Of a stretch of DNA of 64,000 nt, positions 15,534 to 25,868 are shown piece after piece. The notes beneath the pieces were generated by a model. It was not told the origin of the DNA. It did not search any database and saw only the letters and a list, made by a program, of their open reading frames with translations. The DNA is from Deltaproteobacteria bacterium. Lineage in GTDB: Bacteria > Myxococcota_A > UBA796 > CAJQPC01. The translations under genes and the position numbers were made by a program. The stretch is taken from assembly GCA_016717595.1 (NCBI GenBank), contig JADKFE010000002.1:62001-126000 (forward strand), written 5' to 3'. Numbering within the stretch: the first letter of the stretch is position 1; every line of letters starts with the position of its first letter.

Positions 15534-18407
15534 ATGCGCGCTCTGATCGTCCTCTTCGCCCTCCTCGCCTCTCCCTCTCTCGCCTTCGCGCAGTCCAAGG
15601 GTCGGCCGCCCGCCGAGGCCCCGGCGCCGCCGCCTGAGGCGGATCTGTGGAAGGCCACCTTAGAGACGGCGGTGCCCTCGGTGGTGGCCATCCGCGTGGT
15701 GGGCACCCGCAGCTTCGACACCGAGGCGGCCTCGTCGTCCGTGGGCACGGGGTTCATCGTCGACGCCGAGCGGGGGCTCATCCTCACCAACCGGCACATG
15801 GTCCACGCCGGGCCCGTCGTCGCTGAGGCCGTGCTGTACAACCACGAGGAGATCCCGCTCCAGGCCGTCTACCGCGACCCGGTGCACGACTTCGGGTTCT
15901 ACCGCTTCGACCCCTCCGCGGTGCGGTTTATGGAGGTCAAGCCCCTCACCCTGGACCCGGCGGGGGCCAAGGTCGGCGTCAACGTGCGGGTGGTGGGCAA
16001 CGACGCCGGAGAGAAGATCAGCATCCTCGACGGCACCTTGGCCCGCCTCGACCGCGAGGCGCCGGTCTATGGCGACAACACCTACAACGACTTCAACACC
16101 TTCTACATCCAGGCCGCCTCGGGCACCTCCGGGGGCTCGTCCGGCTCTCCGGTGCTCGACCTCTCGGGCAAGGTCGTCGCGCTGAACGCGGGCGGACGGC
16201 GCAACGCCGCGTCGAGCTATTACCTGCCGCTGGACCGCGTCGTGCGCGCCCTGGAGCTGATTCAAGCCGGGCAGCCCGTCACCCGCGGCACCTTACAGAC
16301 GGTGTTTATCCACACGCCCTATGACGAGCTGCGCCGCCTGGGCCTCTCGGAGAAGAGCGAGACGGCGGTGCGCGCGGGCTTCCCGGACGGCACGGGGCTG
16401 TTGGTGGTGGCCGAGGTGGTGCCCGGCGGCCCGGCGGACGGCGGCCTGCGCCCCGGTGACGTGCTGCTCGCCGTGGATGGCGCGCCGCTCAACGCCTTCG
16501 TGCCTCTGGAGGCCCGACTGGACGAGCAGGTGGGCGCTTCAGTCATGCTCACCATCGAGCGCGGCGGGCAGACCTTGACCGTGACCCTCGCCGTGGGGGA
16601 TCTGCACGACATCAGCCCCGACACCTACTTGGAGTTTGGCGGCGGCATCCTCAACGAGCTGAGCTACCACCAGGCCCGCAACCACAGCGTCCCGGTGAAG
16701 GGCGTCTATGTGGCGGCGACGGGCTACGCGCTCACCGAGGGCGGCATCCCCGAGGGCGCCATCCTCACGGCGATTGACGGCCAGCCGGTGAGCACCTTGG
16801 AGGAGGTCGAGGCCGCCTTGGCCGCCCACCCCCACGGCGCCCGGGTGCCCGTGCGGTACTTCCCGATTCAAGACCCCCGCCAAGACCAGGTCGCCGTGAT
16901 TCAGGTGGACCGCCTGTGGTTCCCGATGCAGCGCTGCGTGCGCGACGACGCCACCGGCGGCTGGCCCTGCACCCCGAGCCCCGCGCCGACGAAACCCCTG
17001 GTGGACGCCGCCGGGGAGGCGAGCTTCGTGCGCAGCGGCGGCCGGGCCCAACGTCGGCTCAGCCGGTCGTTGGTCATGGTCGAGTACCGCGTGCCCTACC
17101 GCACCGAAGGCGTCAGCAGCACCCGCTTCACCGGCGCCGGGCTCATCGTGGACGCCGAGCGGGGCCTCGTGGTTGTGGACCGCGACACCGTGCCCGTGGG
17201 CCTGGGTGAGCTGGAGCTGACCTTCGGCGGCTCCTTGCGGGTGCCCGGGGAGATCGTCAGCATCCACCCGCTTCACAACGTCGCTGTTGTGAAGTACGAC
17301 CCGGCCGACATCGGCGCCACGCCGGTCAAGAGCGCCCAGCTTCGCGACAAAGAGGTCAAGCCCGGCGACAAGCTCTATCAGGTGGGCCTCACCGGCAGCC
17401 ACCAGGTCGTCGCCCAGCGCGCCCGGGTGGGCCGGGTGACGCCGCTGTACCTGCCCCTGCCCGACCCCCCGAGCTTCCGCGAGGCCAACCAAGAGATCTT
17501 CACGCTCAGCGACGGCCTCTCGTCTGTGGGCGGGGCGATCACCGACCGGCGCGGGCGTGTCGTCGCCACCTGGGCGTCGTTCGCGTCCAGCGAAGGCGGC
17601 GGGCGCAGCTCGGCGTTTTATGGCCTGCCGATCGAGGTCGCCCAGAGCGTCGTCGAGCCGCTGCAGGCCGGTGAAGACGTGGCCTACCGCGCCTTGGGCG
17701 TTGAGCTCTACGGCCTGCCTTTGGCCGACGCCCGGGATCGTGGCCTGCCCGAGGCTTGGCTCAGCCGCCTACAAGATCACGACGAGACCGGGGGCCAGGT
17801 GCTCTACGTCGGGCGCCTCACCGCGGGCACCCCGGCGGCGGCGGCGCTCAAGGGCGGCGACCTGCTCCTCGCCGTCAACCAAGAGGTCGTCACCCGTTTT
17901 GATGAGGTCGAGGCGCTGTGCCAGGCGCCGTCGGTCACCCTCACGGTGTTCCGCGACGGCATGGAGCAGAACTTCGTCGTCGAGACGGCCAGCCTCAGCG
18001 GCCAAGGGGTCACTGAGGTGGTGTCTTGGGCGGGCATGTTGCTGCACGCCCCGCACCTGGAGGTCGCCTCCCAGCGCGGCTTCGAGCCCGAGGGCGTGTA
18101 CGTCACCTGGTTCTGGTACGGCAGCCCGGCGCACCGCTACGGCCTGCGCCCCACGCGGCGGATCATCGAGGTCGACGGCCAGCCCACCCCCGATCTCGCC
18201 TCGTTCTTGGCCGTCGTGAACACCAAACAAGACCGCGACGCCGTGCGCCTCACCCTGGTGGACCTCGAGGACAAGACCGAGGTGAAGACGTTGAAGCTCG
18301 ATCTTGCCTACTGGCCCACCCAGCGCTTCGTGTTTGTCGACGGCGAGGGCTGGCGTCGGGAGGACGCGCCCGCGCCGACCCAGCGCCGCGCCCTGACCGG
18401 GCCTTGA
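15534..18407 (+). CDS. Secreted HtrA-family protease with two protease domains and PDZ domains (Nma111/Deg7-like)
   Basis: This encodes 957 residues with a signal peptide (residues 1-19, ending AFA-Q). The first trypsin-like domain (about 40-245) has an apparent intact triad: His88 in TNRHMV, Asp119 in DPVHDFGF, and Ser203 in GTSGGSSGSPV, the form seen in yeast Nma111 rather than the GNSGG of DegP. Two PDZ regions follow (about 265-365 and 370-460; GLRPGDVLLAVDG, then GAILTAIDGQPV). A second protease-like domain (about 505-715) keeps the fold (TGAGLIVDAERGLVVVDRD) but has Asp where His belongs and GLSSVGGAI instead of GxSGSP, so it looks inactive. Two more PDZ-like regions close the protein. 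It probably acts in periplasmic protein quality control or regulated proteolysis. Confidence 0.85.
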   Translation: MRALIVLFALLASPSLAFAQSKGRPPAEAPAPPPEADLWKATLETAVPSVVAIRVVGTRSFDTEAASSSVGTGFIVDAERGLILTNRHMVHAGPVVAEAVLYNHEEIPLQAVYRDPVHDFGFYRFDPSAVRFMEVKPLTLDPAGAKVGVNVRVVGNDAGEKISILDGTLARLDREAPVYGDNTYNDFNTFYIQAASGTSGGSSGSPVLDLSGKVVALNAGGRRNAASSYYLPLDRVVRALELIQAGQPVTRGTLQTVFIHTPYDELRRLGLSEKSETAVRAGFPDGTGLLVVAEVVPGGPADGGLRPGDVLLAVDGAPLNAFVPLEARLDEQVGASVMLTIERGGQTLTVTLAVGDLHDISPDTYLEFGGGILNELSYHQARNHSVPVKGVYVAATGYALTEGGIPEGAILTAIDGQPVSTLEEVEAALAAHPHGARVPVRYFPIQDPRQDQVAVIQVDRLWFPMQRCVRDDATGGWPCTPSPAPTKPLVDAAGEASFVRSGGRAQRRLSRSLVMVEYRVPYRTEGVSSTRFTGAGLIVDAERGLVVVDRDTVPVGLGELELTFGGSLRVPGEIVSIHPLHNVAVVKYDPADIGATPVKSAQLRDKEVKPGDKLYQVGLTGSHQVVAQRARVGRVTPLYLPLPDPPSFREANQEIFTLSDGLSSVGGAITDRRGRVVATWASFASSEGGGRSSAFYGLPIEVAQSVVEPLQAGEDVAYRALGVELYGLPLADARDRGLPEAWLSRLQDHDETGGQVLYVGRLTAGTPAAAALKGGDLLLAVNQEVVTRFDEVEALCQAPSVTLTVFRDGMEQNFVVETASLSGQGVTEVVSWAGMLLHAPHLEVASQRGFEPEGVYVTWFWYGSPAHRYGLRPTRRIIEVDGQPTPDLASFLAVVNTKQDRDAVRLTLVDLEDKTEVKTLKLDLAYWPTQRFVFVDGEGWRREDAPAPTQRRALTGP

Positions 18408-18453
18408 CCGGGACGCTGTTCCCCGGCGCCCCGGGTCGGTGTAAAGTGTGCGG

Positions 18454-19197
18454 ATGCTCAACGCCCGCTATCAACAGCTCCCCAGCCGCTCCCTCAACCG
18501 CCGCGTCCACATGTGGACCTATGGCTGGTGGGGCGATCCGGTCATCATCTTCCCCAGCGCCTCGGGCATGGCCCACGAGTGGCAAGCCGCCAGCGCCATC
18601 GACACCCTGCGCCCGTTGATCGAGGCCGGGCGCATCAAGCTCTACTGCCCCGAGACCAACTGCTCCGAGAGCTGGAGCCGCCGCGGCGACGACCCCCGCC
18701 TGCGGGTCGCCCGCCACCAGGCCTACGAGCGGTTTGTCATCGACGAGCTCGTCCCCTACATCCGCCAAGACTGCGAGAGCCCCGACATCCGGGTGAGCGC
18801 TGTCGGGTGCAGCCTCGGCGCCTTCTACGCCGCGAACATGGCCCTCAAACACTCTGAGATCTTCAAGTGGGCCCTGTGCCTCTCCGGCCGCTACCGCACC
18901 GACCGCTTCTTGGGCGGCTACAGCGACCTCGACGTGTATTACAACCATCCCGTTGCCTATGTGCCGAACATGAGCGGCGAGGCCTTGGACAAGGTGCAGC
19001 AGAACACCAGCCTCACCCTCGTCGTGGGCCTGGGGCCCCACGAGGGCGGCTGCATCGAAGAGACGCTCACCATGGCGTCCCTGCTCGCCCAGAAGAACAT
19101 CCCCCATGAGCGGGACGTGTGGGGCCGGGACTCCGCGCATCACTGGACCTGGTGGAAACGCCAGATCAACCACCACTTCTCACGGCGCTGGGCCTGA
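18454..19197 (+). CDS. Putative esterase, alpha/beta hydrolase fold
   Basis: This encodes 247 residues from ATG 18454; a GTG at 18448 is also possible. There is no signal peptide. The nucleophile elbow is GCSLGAF (about residue 112), in the position of GxSxG, with Ser as nucleophile. The catalytic His is likely in DSAHHWTWW near the C-terminus, and an Asp precedes it in ERDVWGRD. The N-terminal GDPVIIFPSASG fits the oxyanion strand of the family annotated as putative esterases (esterase D / PHB depolymerase-like). The gene follows the double protease by 46 bp and converges on a glycosyltransferase gene, overlapping its end by 18 bp. Substrate unknown. Confidence 0.8.
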   Translation: MLNARYQQLPSRSLNRRVHMWTYGWWGDPVIIFPSASGMAHEWQAASAIDTLRPLIEAGRIKLYCPETNCSESWSRRGDDPRLRVARHQAYERFVIDELVPYIRQDCESPDIRVSAVGCSLGAFYAANMALKHSEIFKWALCLSGRYRTDRFLGGYSDLDVYYNHPVAYVPNMSGEALDKVQQNTSLTLVVGLGPHEGGCIEETLTMASLLAQKNIPHERDVWGRDSAHHWTWWKRQINHHFSRRWA

Positions 19198-20976
19198 GCC
19201 GTCGGGGCGCCACGCCGCGCAGCGGGCGAGATCAGCCGCGGTGAGGGGCGCCTCCCGCTCCAGCACCAAGGCCACCGCCCGCACCCGAAGCCCCGGCTTG
19301 CCCTCCCAGCCCGGCGGCAGCGGCAGCCCCGCCGCGGCGAGGTCAAGGCGCTCCCGGTAGCCTTGGGCGTAACTCTTCACGTCGAGGATCGCCCCGGTGG
19401 CGCTGTCCTCGACGGCGACGCCTAAGGTGACGTTGCCCTGAAAACACTCGGCGTAGCCCGGCGGGGGGCGGCGCTCATGGGCCATGCGCCGGGGGGTGAC
19501 GTGAAGGCCGAAGTGGGCGATCACCGGGTCGTTGAGCCCGAGGCTGTCGAGCACGATCATCGAGGGCATCGCCCAGCCGATCACCCCCACGGTGCCCACG
19601 TCCATCACCGGGGCCGCCGCGAGCAGAGGCCGGGCGTCTGCGCCGGGGTCGAGGCGAAAGCCGCCCTGCACCCGCCGCACCACCACCACATCCCCGCCCA
19701 TCGTCGCCGGGCGCGAGGCGTCTAAGCCCGGGGTGAGCCGGAGCTGCAGCTCGCCGAAGAGCTGGTGCTCCCGGTGTCGTAGGCCGATGAGCTGGGGCGC
19801 GAGCTGGTCCCGCAGGCCATCCCAGGCCACACCCAAGGGCCGCAGGGGGCCGGGCAGCGCCTCGCCGAGCTTGGGCCCCGCCCGCACCGCCACCATCGTC
19901 GTCTGCGCCTGCGCGACCCGGTGCTCCGCCCAGGGCAGCGGCAGCGCCAAGGCCCAGGCCAAGGCGCTCAAGGCCAAGGTCCAGGCGGGTCGAAGCCCGG
20001 CGCGGTCAAGCAACAAGGGTGTTGTGAGCGCGACCAGGGGCGCGAGGTGGGTGAAGACGCGGAACTCGAAGTGGTCCCCGCCCACCTTGAGGGTGTAGTA
20101 GGCGAGCTGCCCCAGAAGCGTGAGCCCCACGGCGAGCACACCCGGGCCGGGTCGCCAGCGCCGCAGCGCCGCGATCAAGGCCAAGGGCCAGCTCCACAAG
20201 GCGTACTCCAGCACAAACCAGGCGAGGTACGGCAGCCCCGCCTCGGGCCAGGCCGCGCCGACCTTCGCCGCGAAGGTGTTCGGCAGCCACGCGCCATAGG
20301 TCAGCCGCCGCCACAACACATGGGCCAGGACGACGGCGAGGGGGGCGAGGCCCAACACCAAGGCACGAAGGCCCTCCCCCCGCATCACCCGAAGGCTCAA
20401 GAGCGCGACGGTGGCGGCCACGAAGAGGTAGCCGTCGGGTCGGGTGAGCGCGATCGCCGCCGCCAAGGCCCCGATCACCGGCCCCCGGGCCTCCCGCGCC
20501 GCGGCGACGCTCCAGCCGGTCACCAAGGTCACAAACAAGGCCGTCTCTAAGCCGCTCGACGACCACACCAAGAAGCCCCGGTGGGTCACCAGCGCCCCCA
20601 AGGTCAGCGTGAGCACGGCGAGGCGATAGGGTGCGAGGGCCTCGGAGAGCTGGGCGCGCATCGTGGCCCAGGCCGTGAGCCCCACGGTGATCCCGGCGCA
20701 GATGAGGGAGAGGTTGTTCGCCGTCTGGGGCGGCGGTCGGCCCGTGAGCGCCCAGACCCCATGCACCAACCACAGCCACGAGGCGCTGGTGTAGCCCTCG
20801 ACGGGGGGCATCGGCGGCGGGTTCCAGACGTAGCCATGCCCCAGCCGCGCCATCGCCGCGTAGCGGAAGGTGATGTAGGCGTCGTCGCACAGAAACCAGA
20901 GCGCCGCCCAGCCCTGCACCAGCACCGCCAGGGCCACGACGACGATCAGGGTGATCAGGAGGGGCTGCCGCGCCAA
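19180..20976 (-). CDS. GT-C membrane glycosyltransferase, AftB-like
   Basis: This is a polytopic membrane protein of about 598 residues from TTG 20976. The frame is open to 21111, but the extra N-terminal 45 residues are Cys/Arg/Pro-rich and look non-coding. Shortly after the first membrane segment comes CDDAYITFRYA, then GHGYVWNPPPMPPVEGYTSASW. This matches the hallmark of the AftB/DUF6056-like GT-C proteins (DDAxITxRYxxNxxxGxGxVxNxGxxVEGYTxPLW); the Asp-Asp pair is the catalytic or metal site in the first extracytoplasmic loop. About ten further hydrophobic segments follow, then a soluble C-terminal domain of about 200 residues. It probably transfers a sugar from a lipid-linked donor to a cell-surface glycan; the sugar is not known. 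Confidence 0.8.
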   Translation of the reverse strand: MARQPLLITLIVVVALAVLVQGWAALWFLCDDAYITFRYAAMARLGHGYVWNPPPMPPVEGYTSASWLWLVHGVWALTGRPPPQTANNLSLICAGITVGLTAWATMRAQLSEALAPYRLAVLTLTLGALVTHRGFLVWSSSGLETALFVTLVTGWSVAAAREARGPVIGALAAAIALTRPDGYLFVAATVALLSLRVMRGEGLRALVLGLAPLAVVLAHVLWRRLTYGAWLPNTFAAKVGAAWPEAGLPYLAWFVLEYALWSWPLALIAALRRWRPGPGVLAVGLTLLGQLAYYTLKVGGDHFEFRVFTHLAPLVALTTPLLLDRAGLRPAWTLALSALAWALALPLPWAEHRVAQAQTTMVAVRAGPKLGEALPGPLRPLGVAWDGLRDQLAPQLIGLRHREHQLFGELQLRLTPGLDASRPATMGGDVVVVRRVQGGFRLDPGADARPLLAAAPVMDVGTVGVIGWAMPSMIVLDSLGLNDPVIAHFGLHVTPRRMAHERRPPPGYAECFQGNVTLGVAVEDSATGAILDVKSYAQGYRERLDLAAAGLPLPPGWEGKPGLRVRAVALVLEREAPLTAADLARCAAWRPDGSGPAP

Positions 20977-21157
20977 GGCGTCTTGCCGGGGGTTGAGGTG
21001 CGGGCCAAGTGTACAGGTTTGGGGGCGCCAGAGGAGGCAACAACATCGCTGCGTTATCGCCGCGCCGGGCTGTGACGCCGGGCGAGTTGATCGAAGTGAC
21101 GAAGATCCCACGTTGAACCGGCGCTTCTTCGGGGGCGGAAGGAGGGCCGCTTGCTGG

Positions 21158-21976
21158 GTGCTACGGTGTCAAAAGCACGTCGCAGGAGGTCTTGTGCTGG
21201 CCCTCATCTTGTGGTCTTGGCTCGCCCCGGGCTTGGCCGCCCAGGCGCCCGACCCCATGGCCCTGGTTCAGCTCGGCGCCCCGGCGACGAACAAGCCCTG
21301 GACGTCCCTGGACTATGAGCGCGCCCGTTTTGTGCTGGAGGAGCTGCCCCTGGACCAGCTCCCGCGCCTGGACCACCCCCACCTCCAGCGCTGGCTCTCG
21401 TTGGACAACCGTCCAAACAACGCCGATCCCGGCGTGATGCTGGGCGAGGTGACCATGCTGATGGAGCACAACCGGGCGCTCGCCCAACGCTACGCCGAGG
21501 CCGGCCAAGCCGGGATGCCCGTCGGCGCCGAGCAGCTCGCGCTCAGCGCCTTGACCTTACGGCAGATGGGCTGGCTGTGGGAGAGCCTCGACGTGCTGCT
21601 CAACAGCGCGCCCCCAGACTCCCCCAGCCGCGCCGCCGCCGTGGCCCGGGCCCGCAGCGGCACGGCGAACGCCTTGGCCGCGCACCTCAGCATGCTCGCC
21701 GCTCAGCACAGCCTGCCCGAGGCCACCCTGCTCGCCGCGATCACCGAGCTCTCCGCGGTGTACGCCCCGCTTCAAGATCGCCTCGACGTGAGCCAACGCG
21801 CGGCGCTGCAGGTCTACGCCGAGACCCAAGCCGCCGCCTTGCCCGAGGGCCAAGCGCGGCAGAGCCTCCTGCGGGCGGTGGCGCCCAAGATGGCGGCGCC
21901 ATTGCCGCCCCCCACGCCGACGCCCGCGCCTCCCCCAGCGGCCGAGCCGGTGGAGGAGGGCAGGCGGCGGCGCTGA
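21158..21976 (+). CDS. Secreted alpha-helical protein of unknown function
   Basis: This encodes 272 residues from GTG 21158, placed 11 bases after GGAGGG. Another GTG at 21194 would cut into the signal peptide. Residues 10-30 form a signal peptide (LVLALILWSWLAPGLAAQA). The mature protein is Leu/Ala/Gln-rich and helical, with TPR-like spacing around residues 90-200 (ALSALTLRQMGWLWESLDVLL). It ends with a Pro-rich tail (PPPTPTPAPPPA) and basic residues. It is divergent from the AftB-like gene and convergent with the TSP3 protein. The family is not recognised. Confidence 0.7.
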   Translation: MLRCQKHVAGGLVLALILWSWLAPGLAAQAPDPMALVQLGAPATNKPWTSLDYERARFVLEELPLDQLPRLDHPHLQRWLSLDNRPNNADPGVMLGEVTMLMEHNRALAQRYAEAGQAGMPVGAEQLALSALTLRQMGWLWESLDVLLNSAPPDSPSRAAAVARARSGTANALAAHLSMLAAQHSLPEATLLAAITELSAVYAPLQDRLDVSQRAALQVYAETQAAALPEGQARQSLLRAVAPKMAAPLPPPTPTPAPPPAAEPVEEGRRRR

Positions 21977-21988
21977 GGCCGCGAGGTT

Positions 21989-24900
21989 CTACCGACGGCG
22001 CCGGGCCAAGCCCACCAAGGCCAAGAAGCCCGCCAACAAGCCGCCGGTGGGCGCCTCGTTCGTGGAGCAAGAGAGCCCGCCGCCGCCCTTGGGCAGACCG
22101 ATGCCGTCGTCCCCGGTGTCCCCGGTGTCGCCGCCCGTGGGCTCGTCGTCGCTGGGGTCCAGCGGATCCGTGCTGTCGCTCACCTCTTGGCCGTCGTTCA
22201 CGCCGCCGTCGTCGGTGTCAGGATCCAGCGGGTCGGTGGTGTGGGTGAGCACCTCGTCGCCGTCGGTGAGGCTGTCATCGTCGCTGTCGGTGTCCAGGGG
22301 GTCGGTGCCGTAGGTGTTCACCTCGTCGCCGTCGTTGAGGCCGTCGCCGTCGGTGTCGGGGTTGAGCGGGTCGGTGCCCACGCTCAGCACCTCTTCGCCG
22401 TCGGTGAGGCCGTCGTCGTCGCTGTCGGTGTCCAGTGGATCCGTGCCCTCGGTGAGCACCTCCTCACCGTCTACGAGGCCGTCGCCGTCGGTGTCGGGGT
22501 TGAGGGGGTCCGTGGACTCCTCAAACACCTCTTCGCCGTCGAGCAGGCCGTCGTCGTCGCTGTCAGCGTCGTCGGGGTCGGTCCCGAAGGTGATCTCTTC
22601 AGCGTCGGTGAGGCCGTCGTCGTCGCTGTCCGACACGTCGTCGGTGGGATCAAACGGGTCGGTGCCGTCCCGGGTGATCTCTTCGCCGTCGCTGCGCCCG
22701 CCGTCGTCGGTGTCCTCGTCCAGGGGGTCGGTGCCGGTTGTGTTGACCTCTTCGCCGTCCGTCAGGAAGTCGTCGTCGGTGTCAGGGTTGAGCGGGTCGG
22801 TCGTGTGGGTGGTGACCTCGTCGCCGTCGGTGAGGCCGTCGTCGTCGGTGTCAACGTCGAGGGGATCCGTGCCGATGGTGTTCACCTCGTCGCCGTCCTC
22901 AAGGCCGTCGTCGTCGGTGTCCTTGTCCAGGGGGTCGGTGCCGATGGTGCTCACCTCGGCGCCGTCGTCTAAGCCGTCGCCGTCGGTGTCGGGGTTCGCC
23001 GGGTCGGTGCCGATGGTGTTCACCTCGTCGCCGTCGCCGAGGCCGTCATCGTCGCTGTCGGTGTCCGTGGGGTCGGTGCCGGTGGTGTTGACCTCGTCGC
23101 CGTCCGCGAGCCCGTCGCCGTCGCTGTCGGTGTTGAGCGGGTCGGTGCCCCAGATGTCGAGCTCATCGCCGTCGTCCAAGCCGTCGCCGTCTGTGTCGGG
23201 ATCCAGGGGATCCGTGCCCGTGGAGTCCAGCTCTTCGCCGTCGTCGAGGCCGTCGCCGTCGGTGTCGGGGTCGGCGGGGTCGGTGCCGGTGTTGTCGACC
23301 TCGTCGCCGTCGCCCAAGCCGTCGCCGTCGCTGTCGGTGTCGGTGGGGTCGGTGCCCAGGTCGATCTCTTCGCCGTCGTCGAGGCCGTCGCCGTCGCTGT
23401 CGGGGTCGGCCGGATCGGTGCCGAGGTCGATCTCGTCGCCGTCATCGAGGCCGTCGCCGTCGCTGTCGCCGACGGTGGGGTCGGTGCCATCGGCGATCTC
23501 ATCACAGTCGCCCAGGCCGTCGCCGTCGGTGTCGGTGACGGCGGGATCCGTCCCGGCGGTCACCTCGTCGCCGTCGGTGCAGCCGTCCGCGTCGGTGTCG
23601 GGGTTCAGCGGGTCGGTGCTGTAGACGCGGACCTCGTCGGCGTCGTTCAGGCCGTCGTCGTCGGTGTCGGTGTCCAGAGGGTCGGTGCCCTCGGTGACCG
23701 CCTCGCGGTAGTCGGAGAGGCCGTCGTTGTCCGTGTCACGATCGTTGGGGTCGGTGCCGTAGGTGTTGACCTCGTCGCCGTCGTTGAGGTTCTCGCCGTC
23801 GGTGTCCTCGTCCAGGGGGTCGGTGCCGTAGGTGTTGACCTCTTCGCCGTCCTCCAGGCCGTCGTCGTCGGTGTCGGCGTCGGTGGGGTCGGTGCCCTCG
23901 GTGTTCACCTCGACGCCGTCGTCTAGGCCGTCGTCGTCGGTGTCGGTGTCGAGGGGGTCAGAGCCGATGGTGTTGACCTCGTCGCCGTCGCCCAGGCCGT
24001 CGCCGTCTGTGTCGGCGTCGGTGGGATCGGTGCCCAGGCCCACCTCGTCCAGATCCTCCAGGCCGTCGCCGTCACCATCACAGGTGATGAACATGCACAG
24101 ACCGTAGTCGAGGTAGTCCGGCGAGGTGCCCTGCTCGCCCGTGCCGCCGTTCGTGGCGCCGTTCTCAACAAACTCAGTCACCGACGAGCTGTTGGAGGTG
24201 CCGCCAGAGCCGCCCAAGACGGTGACCGTGAGCGAGGCGCTCGTGGGCAGCGCGACGTAGCCGCCGCCGCCGCCGCCGCCGGGGCCTTCAGACTCCGCGG
24301 TGCTGATCGACTGGTTGCCACCTTTGCCGCCGTCGGCGGAGACGAGCACGCCAGAGGCGCCGTCCGCCACCAGGATGAAGCTGCCGCCCGCGCCGCCGCC
24401 GCCGGGGCCGTCGTTGCCGCCCGACGAGGTGTTCTGACCGGCGTCGCCGTCTACGCTCACCGTGCCGGTGCCCGTGAGGTCACCCTGCACAAAGAGCAGC
24501 ACGGCGCCGCCGCCCGCGCCGCCTGAGCCCGCGCCGCTGTTGTTGCCGTCGCCCGCGCCGCCGCCGCCGCCCAAGAACAGGCGGGTGAGGGGGACGTGGT
24601 CCAGAGGACGACCGCCGAGGCCGCCGACCTCATCGCGGCCGTCACCGCCCCAAGAGGAGCTGCCCGGCGCCACGGTCAAGGCGTCGGCGTTGCTCGAGGC
24701 GTAGGTGTAGCCGCCGCGCCCGCCGCCGGAGCTGTTCGTGGGGCCGCCCGCGGCGATGTAGCCGGGGTCGAGCTTCCAGCCCGAGGCGGTGTTCATCACG
24801 CCTTGGCCGGTCCAGGTGTTGCCGTTGTCGCCGTTGGCGCCGCCGCCGCCGCCAGCGTTGTGGGAGTTGCCGCCGCCGCCGCCGTTGGCGATGGCGCCGC

Positions 24901-25663
24901 GCCCGTAGAGCCAGTTGTTGGTGTCGTAGTCATCCGCGGTGCCGCCGATGCCTTCGCCCTTCTCGGCGCCGTCGGAGGAGCTGTTGTCGAAGTAGTAGGT
25001 GTTGGCGGTAGACGTGCTGGTGCTGCCGGAGTTGTTCTCCTTCACGCCGCCAGCGAAGCCGAGGCCGTCGGCGTCGATGGTGCCGTTCAGGGTGACGTCA
25101 CCGCTCACGCTCATGACGATGAGGCCCCCCACCTCGCCGTCCCAAGGCTCGCCGGTGATCGACCCAGCGGCGCTCACGGTCACCGACTCATAGCGCGGCA
25201 CCCGGACGAGCTGCACGCGGTCGTCGGAGTCATACGCGTTCGCCACCCCTGCGGTCAGCGTGACCGTGTTCCCAGAGATGCTGGCCACCTCAGCGAGCTC
25301 GTAGTTGCCCGCGCCGTTGAGGGCGGTCACCTCACCAAACGACAGGGTGTTTGTGGAGGTGTAGCTGGCGCCCTGCATCTGCACGATGAGCACGAGGTCG
25401 CCCGCGGCGAGGTCCGTCGTGGTGAAGATGCCGGAGGCGGGCGAGTCGAGGTCGTTGATGTCGGCCACACGCACCGAGGTAGACCCGGCGGTGATGTCGC
25501 GATCGACTTGGGCGTAGGCGTTGACCACCACGCCAGAGGTGGTGACGCTGAGGGTTCCGTCTCCGGCCGCGCTGACCACAGAGGGCATCATCAGCAGGAG
25601 GAGCAGGGGCGTAGCGGGGAGCGCGGCCGCGCGCAGAGCGCGCCGCCGAGTGGGGGTCGTCAT
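21989..25663 (-). CDS. Surface protein with Gly-rich N-terminal region, about 28 TSP3-type repeats and MYXO-CTERM-like tail
   Basis: This encodes 1224 residues. A signal peptide (residues 1-32, [13 protein letters not shown]) is followed by about 480 residues of beta-rich and very Gly-rich sequence ([18 protein letters not shown] and similar), of the type seen in myxobacterial AgmC-annotated surface proteins. Next come about 28 repeats of 21-24 residues ([20 protein letters not shown]), the thrombospondin type-3-like calcium-binding motif, giving an elongated stalk. The last 35 residues have Gly-rich sequence, a lone Cys, a hydrophobic stretch ([14 protein letters not shown]) and RRRR. This is the MYXO-CTERM layout for sorting to the outer surface in Myxococcota. 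It probably acts as a calcium-stabilised surface fibre or adhesin. Confidence 0.85.
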   Translation of the reverse strand: MTTPTRRRALRAAALPATPLLLLLMMPSVVSAAGDGTLSVTTSGVVVNAYAQVDRDITAGSTSVRVADINDLDSPASGIFTTTDLAAGDLVLIVQMQGASYTSTNTLSFGEVTALNGAGNYELAEVASISGNTVTLTAGVANAYDSDDRVQLVRVPRYESVTVSAAGSITGEPWDGEVGGLIVMSVSGDVTLNGTIDADGLGFAGGVKENNSGSTSTSTANTYYFDNSSSDGAEKGEGIGGTADDYDTNNWLYGRGAIANGGGGGNSHNAGGGGGANGDNGNTWTGQGVMNTASGWKLDPGYIAAGGPTNSSGGGRGGYTYASSNADALTVAPGSSSWGGDGRDEVGGLGGRPLDHVPLTRLFLGGGGGAGDGNNSGAGSGGAGGGAVLLFVQGDLTGTGTVSVDGDAGQNTSSGGNDGPGGGGAGGSFILVADGASGVLVSADGGKGGNQSISTAESEGPGGGGGGGYVALPTSASLTVTVLGGSGGTSNSSSVTEFVENGATNGGTGEQGTSPDYLDYGLCMFITCDGDGDGLEDLDEVGLGTDPTDADTDGDGLGDGDEVNTIGSDPLDTDTDDDGLDDGVEVNTEGTDPTDADTDDDGLEDGEEVNTYGTDPLDEDTDGENLNDGDEVNTYGTDPNDRDTDNDGLSDYREAVTEGTDPLDTDTDDDGLNDADEVRVYSTDPLNPDTDADGCTDGDEVTAGTDPAVTDTDGDGLGDCDEIADGTDPTVGDSDGDGLDDGDEIDLGTDPADPDSDGDGLDDGEEIDLGTDPTDTDSDGDGLGDGDEVDNTGTDPADPDTDGDGLDDGEELDSTGTDPLDPDTDGDGLDDGDELDIWGTDPLNTDSDGDGLADGDEVNTTGTDPTDTDSDDDGLGDGDEVNTIGTDPANPDTDGDGLDDGAEVSTIGTDPLDKDTDDDGLEDGDEVNTIGTDPLDVDTDDDGLTDGDEVTTHTTDPLNPDTDDDFLTDGEEVNTTGTDPLDEDTDDGGRSDGEEITRDGTDPFDPTDDVSDSDDDGLTDAEEITFGTDPDDADSDDDGLLDGEEVFEESTDPLNPDTDGDGLVDGEEVLTEGTDPLDTDSDDDGLTDGEEVLSVGTDPLNPDTDGDGLNDGDEVNTYGTDPLDTDSDDDSLTDGDEVLTHTTDPLDPDTDDGGVNDGQEVSDSTDPLDPSDDEPTGGDTGDTGDDGIGLPKGGGGLSCSTNEAPTGGLLAGFLALVGLARRRR
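22170..24080. repeat. Coding repeat region of TSP3 units
   Basis: About 1.9 kb is built of roughly 28 units of 60-72 bp, each encoding one TSP3 motif on the minus strand. The units are similar at DNA level (GTCGCCGTCGGTGTC recurs many times). Such a region can change copy number by slippage or recombination and is prone to collapse in assembly. Confidence 0.8.
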
Positions 25664-25868
25664 AGAGGCTCCAGGTGCCTGGGGGGGCCGTCAGTCTATC
25701 ACCGTTTATGGGCCCTGGGAGGGCCGTTTGGGCGGATTTTAAGGTGGTGAAAGACCCAAAACTCTCCTACCCGCCGGGGCCTGTCTCAGATCAACTTTTG
25801 CGGGCGGTGAAGGTTCCGAGCCACGCTCAACCCGGCTATTGTGGGCGGCGTCTTCCTGGAGCCACCCG

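Noticed and set aside
22170..24080. Non-coding satellite DNA
   Set aside because: All units keep one reading frame on the minus strand and encode the TSP3 motif inside a gene with signal peptide and MYXO-CTERM-like tail.
25711..25725. Hairpin GGCCCT-GGG-AGGGCC as a terminator
   Set aside because: It lies between divergent genes, upstream of both, so a terminator role makes little sense. It is short and may be chance in GC-rich DNA.
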